Assembly (NCBI GenBank): GCA_013397695.1
Contig: VYZI01000043.1
Coordinates: 935,015-999,014 of the forward strand
Direction: 5' to 3'
Origin: Centropus unirufus
Lineage: Eukaryota > Chordata > Aves > Cuculiformes > Centropidae
Length of the DNA stretch: 64,000 nucleotides
Under the pieces are notes generated by a model, which had not been told where the DNA came from, ran no database searches, and saw only the letters and a program-made list of their open reading frames with translations. Numbering within the stretch: position 1 is the stretch's first letter; every line of letters begins with the position of its first letter. Both the position numbers and the translations under genes were made by a program. Positions 1 through 10,300 of the stretch are shown here, in pieces.

Positions 1-3000
1 TGGACTTGCCAGAGAGAATAATGATGAACAGAGTGGCCAGCAGGCTGGTATGTCCTAGCAGCTTTATTGCTATACTATAAAATGAGAATGGATTAAATAC
101 TGTATGCGATTAGAAGTAATCCAGGAAAAAGACAGGACTGGTTACATCAGAGGGTGAGTAATACTCTTTAATTCCCTCTCCAGAGGGCCAGTAATGAACA
201 CATAAATCTTAGCAAAGTGAGTTTAGGAGCCAGCTTGCTAATCAGATGTTACGCTGTGTAAGTACACTGTGCTCTTGTAAGAATGAATTAAGAATGCAGA
301 TGTATTTTTAAACATATTAGTATCTGGATAATCAAATGCCATGCTTCATGGTTAAGCTGCTTGCTCTAGAATTTAGAAAAATTCTTTTCTGGTTTTCCTT
401 CCTTTCCACTTTCACTCCAGACACCTGGCTACTTCTGATGGCCATCATCTACAGCTGGTGTAGATTTTCTTTGGATACCTTTGTACAGACAGCTGGGTGC
501 ATTCCACACCCCTGCACCTGTGCTGAATGTATTCTCTTGGGTTATCTCTTGAGCACTTCCCTTGAAAAGTTATCTGCAAAACCAGTGTTCTGTGCCTCCT
601 CCCTTCAGTGACTCAAAACCAGTTTGACCACGTGTGATTGGTTTCCCCCAGCCACTAAACTTGCAAATCAGCTGAGGGTGCGTAGTCACCAGAGAGGAGA
701 AGCTTGCATAAGAAATTTAAGACTGTGGAGTATGAAAGGCAGTGCGCAATCTATAATGTACAGAGTCCTCATCTGAAAGCAGTTTTTGGTAGCTTGAGCC
801 AGAAGAGAGTTTTGAATTCTTGGCTGGTTGCTGACATGAGGTCAGTAAGATGACTGCACACAAGTGTACAGATTTGCTGAAGGAGAGATGAATATTGTCA
901 TAGCTTCTGCTGTTACTGTGTTAACTAAAATATAAGCATTTGTAATCAAAAGATTTTTCTATTAGGTGGCTCTGGTTTGCTTACAAGTTTTGTAAGGGAA
1001 ATGTGAATTCAAATAACAGCACTTCTTGCTCCTCAGGCCTTTCAGTGGGGAGCTCCAACCAGTGTCCTCGCTTACCCCCGAGTTTGTGGGTTTGCACGTT
1101 TATCTCACAAAGATGAAGCAGAAAAAATCGATTAAAGCATAACACTTAAAGAGAAAAATGTGGAAGGGCAGAAGTAAAACTGTGAAGGCTGTGCTTGAGC
1201 AGTTGAGAGTTTTCAAACAATACAAACGCTTCTCCCTGTATTGTAATTACTACAGGGCCTCACCAGAATGTCCTTTCAGCCCTACACCTACAAACAGTTA
1301 CAGCAAATTATTTCGTCCAGACTGAACAGCGTGAAGGCATTTGAGGAGGATGCAATTCAGTTCGTTTCCAGAAAGGTAAGCACAACTCAGATACATGACC
1401 TCTCTTGTGCTGGGCACAGAGTTGGGGGAGGCAGGGAGAATTTTGTAACAGGAGTCAGAACTGGCTCTATGGTTGGGTCTCCTGTAACAGAGACAAATTG
1501 AGGAGCAAGTAGCATATCATGTGTGATGCTCTGTAAGGTATACAAGGCATTTTTGCAGGAACTATTGCTAAAGCAGTGCCCTTGCTTTTTTCAACTGCTT
1601 TAAGAAGACTAGTAGTTTTCAAGAGCTGGAGGCATGGTAAGAGTTGTGATAATGCATAATGATGTCAGTTTTCTCCAGTGTTTGGCAACATGAGAGTCAA
1701 TGGATGAGCTTGAAAAAAAACTGTGCCAGTGGGAGATACCCGTGTTCATCCTCTGTCTCGATGTTTAAAGCCTTGGCATAACAGTGTAATCTGTTCTGTT
1801 GTCTGCCTTAATGATCAGTTGTATAATAAACAGTGCATTAGGGGTCAGCTGCTTCTCCAATTAAGATGCGTGCATTGTCTAATGTCTCATTTTAGCAATT
1901 ATGCATTAAAATAATCTATTACAGTTATGTTAGGACACCTGTCAACCAGAATAGGCTTAAGCTTTTCCTGCTAAGTATTACTGCATACTCATAAATATGG
2001 CAAAAGTAAATGTAAGCATTTGGTTTATTATGAAAGAGCACCTATTTGTAAGAATAACAGCGATGATTTTGCAGACTGAACAATCCAGTGTTTTTCCAAG
2101 ATGATTTTTCTTCAGAATACTTACAAAAATAACTTGCAATCAGATTTCCTAAAGGGTTTCTTGGCTCCAGCTGGTTCTAGGGTTTTCATGTTACTGGCAT
2201 TGACTGGGAACATGAGGCCAGTGCTGTACCCAGTCAAAGTTCATAACTTTATTAAAACTGTAAACCACAAGCAGGGTTTTAAAAAGCACAGTTTCAGAAA
2301 TTTCAGGCACTTGTAAATGTAAATTCACTATCCCAGATGTTTTTGATATTTAATAAAAATTATCAGTGTACTCTTGAATATGGAAAACTGAGGAGTTTCT
2401 GCCTCCTTTTTTTTTCCTCTGCATAAGCAATAATTGTGGTAGGATCATTATATTTTGAGAACACTGCTGAAATCTTTTGGTGTTGCACTAAGCTGCCCAC
2501 AGTGGATTTCCTGGATTTTTGTTTTGTCCTCTGACTTCTATGGCTATAGAGAAAAGTTCAGTCTTGAATTTGTGGTGACCGGCTGTGGGTGGAGGGCAGG
2601 GAGGGTTACTTCCCTTAGTTTTGCTCAGTACGATTGATAGTTTACATCTGGGATTCTGGTAACCTAGTTCACAGTGGAGCTGCCCTCCTTTGTGGTCAGT
2701 TTTTTACACTATTGATTCTTGCCAAAACTTTATCAACTCTTTGGCAATGTTGCTACAAACCTGTGGTGTTTGCTTTCAGGTGGCAGCACTCTCTGGTGAT
2801 GCAAGGCGTTGCCTGGATATCTGCAGAAGGGCCACCGAGATCTGCGAGTGTGCTGGCCAAAAGGGAACCTCTGACATAGTCAGGATGGCCCATATAACAG
2901 AGGCCATAGCTGAAATGTTTTCATCACCGTACATAAATGCAATCAGGTAAAACCATTTCTCAGAGGCATTTCTTTGCTTTTGTGTCTTTGTCACTGGGCT

Positions 3001-5891
3001 TTTGAAAATGTCCAGTCTGTCCTCACCACCCTTTGGGAGCACAGGGGATGCATCCTGCTTTGTGGAAGTAGGATATGAAACAAATCTTGCGGCACAGCTA
3101 GGAGAGAGGGAAGCACAAAATAGCAGTTAAAGACAGGGGAAACCATGGCAGAGAAATCACTTGTACATGTTTATACAGGATGTTTTCCATGTTAGTGTTA
3201 GCTCGGATCAGGAGGGAGCTTTGGAAATTTCCTGATTGTTCCTGTTCAGTGATTTCTCTCAACAGTGATTTCCAAGTGCATAATTTTAATTCTTTCCAGT
3301 GTGAACTAAATCTGAAAGATGCTCAGGAGCCCACAACTGCAAACACCACTGGTTCTTTAATGTACCGGACCAGACTTTGAGCTAGACAGAAGGAAAACCC
3401 ACTTGAGATGGGCACAGTGTAGGCATCAGGTCCTCAGGATTCAACTGTTCCCTGCTGCACATCCCCTAGTGTTACACCATCATCTTTGCTCACCTGGATG
3501 CACACAGATATCTGAGCAGAACATAAGGCTTTCCCTTGTGAACTGCTTACTTTCTTCAACATAAGTAGATTCTGTTAGGACTTCCAAAAGGTTTCCTGAG
3601 GGAATACACTTGAGGAATTCCGTTGCACTTCAGTGTTCTGCACAAGCTGTGACTGGTGAAGTGCTTCACCAGGTTCTGATCAAAAGAGACAGAATCTGTT
3701 TAATCAAGGAGGGGGGCGGACATAAAAGATGCAAATAAAGTATTTTCCTGGGTGTGGAAGGAGTGCTTTTACTTTGCTACTTGTGTTTGAAGCTTCAATG
3801 TTAGTTTGTTAATTCACAAATGTCAGTTGAACATAACAAACTGCAGAGCAGGCCTGAGGTATGGAATGAACAGAGGTGAAATGCAATGTGTTGTGGTCAC
3901 GGAGTTGCAGGCTGTAACATTAAGGCAAATCAACATAAATTGTCCCCCTCTGGTAGAAAAAGAGTCTGTATTTAAATACGTGGCTATTGAGCAATTCCCC
4001 TTCCAGACCACTTCCTATGCTTCTGCAAGTTCTAAACCTGCCAGACTGATTTTTGCCTGTTTTGTTTTGATATTCAGGAATGCCTCATTGTGTGAACAAA
4101 TCTTTTTGAAAGCACTTTTAGCAGTGTTCCGCAAGGCAGGAGTTGAGGAGGCAACCATTGAGCAGGTATGTTTGTGTGTCAGAGTAGTTCTCTTCTACCA
4201 AAGGGGAAGCACTGTCAGAAAGTGTAAATAGTTAAGGATTTGGGGTGGTTAACCTTAAATTTTGATGGAAGACAATATGATAGCAAGGTAAATTGAGGCA
4301 TGGCTGTCCAGGCCAGGTGTGAAGCCTATTGGAGTGCCACCACCTGTTTTCCAGTGGGACTAAATACACTTCTAGTTGGAAACACCTGCACCTGTATCCA
4401 TGTGGCCAGTGATCTGGTCACAAAATGATTTTTCTGGCCTGCATCAGAAAATACTTCGTGCTTCCATGTAATACACTTCACAGCAGGAAAAACAGAAGGG
4501 AACCTGAAAGTATGCAACACGGTTAAGGAGGAAAACTGCAAATCGGTTCCAACTTCTGTATCGCCCTCTGTCTTGGTAGAAGCTGGCACGCTACCAGTAG
4601 CATTCCTTTTTAGTTGACCCATAAAATACTTGGCACCAGCAGAGTTGGGAAGCCTGTATGGAGTTCACTTTGTGATCCACAGTATGGAAGCAAAATGTTT
4701 TAGAACTATCTATGTATAGATAAAAAAAATGGGTAGTTGTATCTGGTTCTACAGGTTGGTAAGTAAGCAGCTTAAATAAGTTTTCCATTACTGGCTCCTG
4801 AACATCTGCACAGGTGATTGCATAGATACACCGGACAATTGGTTCTTGAACTTCAAAGAATGTTTTGTTAGACTGATTCTTTATGTTTTCTCTGACACCA
4901 TCATGGATTTCTTCTACTTTTTCTAACTGGAAAAGCAGAAGACCCCAACTGTCTCCTTACTGGTTTGTGTGATCCATGATGAGTACATTCTCCTGTGCAT
5001 AAAGGTGTGTCATGCCTTTCTAAAGCTTATATGGCCTCAAGCTGTGCCAGGATGCCCTCAGGCTGCACTAGGGCAGGTTCACATTGGACATTAGGAAAAT
5101 GTTCTTCACCAAAAGGGTCATCAAACACTGGAAAAGGCTGCCCAGGGTGATGTTTGAATTCCCGTCCCTGGGGGTGTTGAAAAGATGAAGTGCTTAGGGA
5201 TATGATTTAGTAGTGGAAGGGTACGGTTGGACTCCATCTCAAAGGTCTTCTCTGGAGAAGATTCTGGAGATTCTAACTTTTTATGGTCTGTGTTTGTAGT
5301 CAGTGTGACTTGTGTTTATGAGTTGCTGGGTGTTAATTGCCTTCTGAGTGAGTGGGTGGGTAATTAATGGTATGTATGCCAGCTCTTCATTTGCTAGATT
5401 AGCTTTAGGTAGTCCAGCGGAGAAGAGGTGTAGTGACAGATAAAATGAGCTAGTTAAAAAATTGCAGACAAAGTGGGTTGCTAATTGTTTTACTTTAGGG
5501 CTACATGAGAAGGAAAATACAGTTTGGAATTCTTAAATACTTGACCGAGTCCTAACAGCAGCACATGTGTATGAGAAGGGAGTGGAGCCTGTTTCTCCTC
5601 CCTTCCCCAAGACGCGGAGGTGAGGAAGCTTCTCCTTCGCCTCAGCCTACTGGATTGCAGCGGAAGGTTAATGTGCCCTGTGTCCTCTTTCAACAGGTCT
5701 ATCGTCACCACATGGTGCTGTGTAGGTTCGAAGGGATGTCCAGTCCTTCGGTATCGCAAGTGATGGCCGTTTGTTCGAGGCTTGGTGCCTGCAGGCTCTT
5801 GCTGGTGGAGGCTGGTAATAATTACCTGCACACGTGGGTGCGACTGAATATCAGCCAGGATGATGTCATGTACGCGCTTAAGGACGATTGA
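1..5891 (+). CDS. ORC1: Origin recognition complex subunit 1, 3' part (partial, five exons)
   Basis: ORC1 is the AAA+ ATPase subunit of the nuclear origin recognition complex that loads MCM helicases. Coding exons seen: 1-47, 1256-1375, 2780-2946, 4078-4165 and 5697-5891 (stop TGA 5889-5891), each with AG/GT borders and phases that join without a frame break. About 204 residues are present of a protein that is about 860 long in mammals. The first exon starts inside an ATG codon and reads MDLPERIMMNR, the end of the AAA+ core; the second begins GLTRMSFQPYTY, the lid; the third has SGDARRCLDICRRA, the helical region with the sensor-2-type arginine. The last two form the winged-helix DNA-binding domain, ending in QDDVMYALKDD. 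The upstream ATPase core, BAH domain and start lie outside the window. The family assignment is from recalled mammalian ORC1 and is very secure. Confidence 0.97.
4326..4966 (-). pseudogene. Unidentified antisense coding-like stretch, possibly a decayed retrocopy or nested exon
   Basis: Reading the minus strand from about 4966 to 4591 gives some 125 codons without a stop. Composition is strikingly protein-like, for example VEEIHDGVRENIKNQ and ADVQEPVMENLFKLL. Near its upstream end is a good splice acceptor (GGTCTTCTGCTTTTCCAG, ending about 4935). A second open frame (98 codons, 4622-4326) overlaps its end in another register, so a single frameshift would join them. Further upstream the frame has a stop, then continues for a few codons until a CR1 copy begins. 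I do not recognise the family. It may be a frameshifted pseudogene cut by the CR1, an exon of an unknown nested gene, or chance. Confidence 0.3.
5037..5275 (+). mobile_element. CR1 LINE fragment, 3' end, sense to ORC1
   Basis: The segment reads like the CR1 3' region: GGCCTCAAGCTGTGCCAGG, TTGGACATTAGGAAAATGTTC, CACTGGAAAAGGCTGCCCAGG and a terminal block containing GGTTGGACTCCATCTCAAAG. It is 5'-truncated, as is usual for CR1, and diverged, with no intact ORF. It lies in the last ORC1 intron and abuts the unidentified antisense coding-like stretch. Edges are approximate. Confidence 0.85.
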
Positions 5892-6058
5892 GGCAACAGA
5901 GACTTTATTTTTTTACTATGTGTATTTTAAAGATTGTCTATTTTAATTTTTTAAGAAATTGCTAAAACGGAAATAGAGATGTATTTTTTTCTGAATACTT
6001 TCTTAAATGTTTGGTGCATTAAAGCACTCTTTAATAAAGAATTTTGCTTCAAAGCGTT
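5892..6058 (+). other. ORC1: ORC1 3' UTR with poly(A) signal
   Basis: A short AT-rich 3' UTR follows the ORC1 stop. A canonical AATAAA lies at 6033-6038, about 140 bases after the stop, so cleavage is expected near 6050-6060. The end point is inferred from the signal and was not observed in a transcript. Confidence 0.75.
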
Positions 6059-6274
6059 TTAAATACTTGAGATCTAACTCTTGTTTTAAACACGTTAAGT
6101 GCTGGTACCTGGGCCCCTCTCACCTGGTATATGAACTTTGACTTGCTCACCTGCATCACTATTAATGCTAGGGAGCTTTTTTGTGAAGACCTGCTGTGCC
6201 TTTGTGGTGTTGAAGTTTATGTAGTTTTTTTGTCATTCTTTTGTTAAGTATTATAGTATTACTGAACAGTTTGT

Positions 6275-6838
6275 GTTGGACAGGACAAATCATCCACTTC
6301 CACTCCCCCTGCCAGGGGTAGGGACAGTTCCCACCGGATCAGGCTTCTCAAGGCCCCATCCAACCTGGCCACAAACACCTCCAGGCACTGATGACTTCTC
6401 TGGGCAAGATGTGCCAGTGCCTCGCTACTTTCAGTAAAAAATTTCTTCCTTTTTTCCAAGTCTTCCACTCTTTCAGCTTTAAACTGTTATCCCTTATAGA
6501 GCGCTACTCCCGCTTCCGTGCAGCCCCGTTCAGTGCTAGGGGGCTGCCCTAAGCTTTCCCTGGAGCCGCCTCCTCTCCAGGCTGAGCAGCCCCAGCTCCC
6601 TCATCCTGTTCTCCCCGCAGAGCTTCTCCAGCCCTCGCCTCTTCCTGGTCCTCGACTCGCTCCAGTACGTCCATGCCCTTCCCCTGCTGAGGGCTCCAGG
6701 AGGGAACGCAGGACTCCGGCTGGGGCCTCAGGACAGCGGAGTCGAGGAGGAGAATCCCCTCCCTCGCCCCCGCTCCCTCCCCGTGCAGCCCGGGACCCGC
6801 TTGGCGTTCCGGGCTGGGAGCGCACGGCGCCGGCTCCA
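6275..6838 (-). mobile_element. CR1 LINE fragment, inverted, upstream of CC2D1B
   Basis: Read on the minus strand this is a CR1 3' segment. On the plus strand the diagnostic blocks appear in reverse-complement order: CCCCATCCAACCTGGCCAC (about 6354), TGTGCCAGTGCCTCGCTAC, CTCTCCAGGCTGAGCAGCCC (about 6573), GACTCGCTCCAGTACGTCCATG, GGGCTCCAGGAGGGAACGC and finally GGGCTGGGAGCGCACGGCGCC (about 6810). It fills most of the ORC1-CC2D1B gap. The promoter-proximal end is much more GC- and CpG-rich than a typical CR1 and merges with the CpG island. Open frames here are by-products of base composition. Confidence 0.85.
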
Positions 6839-7330
6839 GGCCGGGGTCCGCAGGCCCCGCCCCCGGGCGGTGATAGCCCTGCCCTCCTATTGGCCCAGTG
6901 CTTCTCCCCCCGCGCACGCGCGTTGGTGCCGTGGGGCCGCGGCGCAGGCGCGGGGTGAGCCCCGCGTCTCGGGGCGGGGCCAGGCCGTGCCCGGCTCCTC
7001 CGTGCGCCGCGGGGCTCGGGCAGCGCGGCCCGGCGGCGCCTCCCGGCCTCGCCCGAGGCGGTCCCGAGGCTCGGTCCCGCGGGGCCCCGTGCGCCGCCAT
7101 GCTCGGGAGGAGGCCCAAGAGGAGCCCGCAGGCCTGCGGGCGGGGGGCGGCCGTTGCCAAGCAGGTAAGGGGGCGCCGGGAGTCTCGGCGTTCCCAAGAC
7201 ACCGCGGGGCTTTTGTGGGGAAAAGCCAGGCCGAGCGGTGCCCGTTTGCCCGCGCTCCGCCGGGAGGGGCTGCCCGCGGCGGGGATCTCGGGGGCGGCCC
7301 CGGTGCGGGAGTCTCTGCCTGGGGCCTCGT
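6780..7330 (+). promoter_or_regulatory. CpG-island promoter of CC2D1B
   Basis: This is a dense GC/CpG block in an otherwise AT-richer neighbourhood, surrounding the first coding exon. Visible elements are a GC box GGGGCGGGGCC (about 6971), a reverse GC box CCCCGCCCCC (about 6855), an inverted CCAAT box in CTCCTATTGGCCC (about 6884), and NRF1-like motifs CGCGCACGCGCG (about 6911) and GCGCAGGCGCG (about 6941). No TATA box is visible. This fits a broadly expressed TATA-less promoter with initiation likely between about 6950 and 7090. Transcription start sites are inferred. Confidence 0.75.
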
Positions 7331-10300
7331 GACTCGCGCTCAGGGCAGGTTCTCGCCCCGCTTAATTACAACTTCGGGAACTGCGCGGAGGTTCTGGCAC
7401 CTCTGAGGACGGACAGGACGACCAGGATATAAAAATGTCTGTGTATAGAATTTATAAAAACCCAGCAGCGCGTGGGGAGAGAAACTCCAAGTGCTGCACC
7501 AGGGACCCCGAGTTCTGTTTTCCCTCTGTAGAGTCATTTCTTTTTTTCTTGCTTAGCCGATGTGTCCCTCTCTTGCCGCTGAAAGCGGTCTTAGATATGC
7601 GCACGAGTTGGGTTTTTCCTCATAGGCTTTGACTTTAGATGTAGTTTCCAAAGCCGTGAGGAGAGAAACGCATGTTGGTCGTGGTTGGCAGGAGTGGGAA
7701 GTCAGGCAACAGCATCAAAATCAGCAATATTGGCAAGGTGAAATTCTGAGAAGGAAGTTGAATAAAAACAGGAAATGGAGTATCTTGGAACCAGGGTGGA
7801 ACTTTAGAAACCCTTGAAGGTAATGGAGAGACAAGTAGCATACAGAGGAATAGTATCAGGAATAACTGATAATAATATAGGGACATATGAAGACAAATTG
7901 GAATAGGATATTAGAGAAAATAGTTACGATATTCTCTTTTGGCGGTTTCTGAGGATTCTCCTACTGGAGACAGAGGGGTTTAATTAGACATCTGTGGTGT
8001 TGCCACTGCTCAAATATGAAGGTAAGTGTCTCAGCTGGAGAAGTAGTGTATCGTTTAGCTCATTGGAACAAGGAAGAAGGTGAAAATATTTTTCCCTCTT
8101 CCAAAGAAACCACACTCTAACAAGGTAAAGGGTAAATAAAGGATGTGGTTAATATATTTTACTAATTTCTCATTCAATACAGGTAGCTATTCTTTCTTGC
8201 AGTAGTGAGGGCTGTTCCTTGAAATATCTGCTGCTGGCTTGTCCACTTGCAAATTAACTCAGTTTAGACCTTTTTTGTGCTATGTAGTGTTTCAACTGCA
8301 AGTTTTTAATAACCCCTTTTTTCTGTTTTATTAAGCATTTCTTTAATGCTATGAATTTAATTGGAAATGTGCCTTACTGAACAGATGGGCCGACTTAGAG
8401 CTAGAACTGCTGGATTCTGTTCCTGACTCTATTCCTTACTACGCTTACCCGGTAGTAACGAACAGATCACGTGTGTATTAGTTTTGTTTTATGGAAGGGA
8501 GATGGGCAAGACAGAGGGTGGCTGAACTGCTCTGCCCAGTGCCTTACAGAATGTCAAGAATAGCAGTGGGGCAAATAAACAAATAGCTGCTGGTTTTGAG
8601 TACAGTTCCTGGTCCTTGGGACTAGTGTTCCTCAGCTGTGTTTCCCATTCTTCTTTGGGATTACAAAAGGGTTTAAAGAAGGACACGAAATATTTCAAGG
8701 CAGTAGCCACCAGCACATCAACTTATTTACACTGGTTTATAGACGGGTAGGCAGCTTTGGCTTCTGGCAGCGGGTCAGATCCTAGGATACAGGGGGAGAT
8801 TATATTAACCCTTGTAACAATGGCAGCTTATTTTTGTGCCTTTGCTGAGGGATGTTGAACTGCTGCCTGCTCGGCCGTGTGGAGACCGATAAGCCGACAG
8901 GGGCTCGTGCTTTGAAAAAGTCTGAGGAACGCTACTGTGCCTGCCTCACAGAGTAAATCTAATTCAGTTCATTCCTGTTAAAAAAGCTTAGCATGCTTTG
9001 AATAAAAATATTCTTATTTCTGGGGCAGTTCATTTTTTAACTAGCAATGTAAAAATAGTGATAAAATGGCATCTTAGAAGAATACCTTTTAGTCTTAAGA
9101 CCTCTGATGCCTGTCTGCTTCAGCATGTTTCACAACAACTGAGTGATAGCTCCTGCTTCTTGTCAAGTTATGATTACTGTTATTAACAACATTCCCTGGG
9201 ATGCTATGGCTCTGCTGGTGGTCTGTGTGGGACAGTTGTTTGTCTTGAGCAGTGTGGTGCTGGGTTTGCTGTGGCTCTGTGCCCCTGCCTGCACGTGTGC
9301 GCTTGCCGTGCATTCATGATTTACACACAGGAGTAATGAGAAGGACAAGCACACAAACCTGTTCTATCTGCAATGTCTTCTGAGAGAGAAGGGTGGAGTC
9401 TCTGCTGTGTACACACGTCAGACCTGTGGTGTGTGAATGGTGATTGGGTATTTATTAGCTTCACTGTCACAGGCTGCCCTGAGCTTCCCGGATAAGATCT
9501 GCCTCGTGAGGCTCACTACAACAGCCATAATTTCATTTTGCCTTGTTATGTCAGACTATTTGCTGGGCTTGATTCTCAGAAATCATTGATCATGTATGGT
9601 TTTAGAGAGTATTTTGGGCCTATTAAGATTTACACACCTTATGGCAGTTTCAGGTGCCTGGTGTGCATTGCTTTGGTAACAGAAGTAGCATTATAGGGGC
9701 TTTAAAAAAATTAACAGAATCCAGAATGCGTGAAAATATTTAAACAGTCCATGCAGTATGATGTTTTTGTCATCTCTGTTCTAACTGCAGTATTCCTTTA
9801 TTTATTTATTTATTTCTCTTTCCCTTGGCTCCAGCTGGGGCTGTTTGTTGATTTTGATCCCGAAGAGATGCTGCTGGGTGCAGAGGATGGTGAGGATGAT
9901 GGGGACCTCGAAGCAGAACTTGCCGCTATCACAGGAGCCAAGGTGAAGGAAGGGAAATCAAAACCAAAAGGGAAAGGTAAGTTAAAATATCTGGATTTTA
10001 TTTATTGACAACCTGAATAATTGATTAAAATCACCTATTTACAAATCTTTCCTTTATGTGGAAAGTTTTAAGTTGTTACTCTACAAAATGGGAAAGAGCT
10101 TTTTAGATTATGCTTTTGTAGACATAGGAAAAAGATATATGATGGCTAATTAAAGCATACTTGTTTGGCATATGAAGTCATAAAAAGGTGCCACATGAAT
10201 TCAAAATGGAAATTGTGTTTCTTGTGGAGGGGGGGATTGTTTGATTGTTCCGCTGTTGTGATTTAAAGACTGTATTTACTAAATGAGCGCTACATTTCAA

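Larger units (their letters stand above)
48..5696 (+). other. ORC1 introns (four)
   Basis: Introns are 48-1255, 1376-2779, 2947-4077 and 4166-5696. All have GT-AG ends. The first three hold nothing recognisable beyond unique AT-rich sequence. The last carries a CR1 fragment (about 5037-5275) and an unexplained antisense coding-like stretch (about 4326-4990), both listed separately. Confidence 0.8.

Noticed and set aside
6518..7406. Several long overlapping open frames (144-217 codons) on both strands.
   Set aside because: They lie in the CR1 copy and CpG island, where high GC suppresses stop codons. Only the short first CC2D1B exon (7099-7164) is supported, by its start context and the downstream frame.
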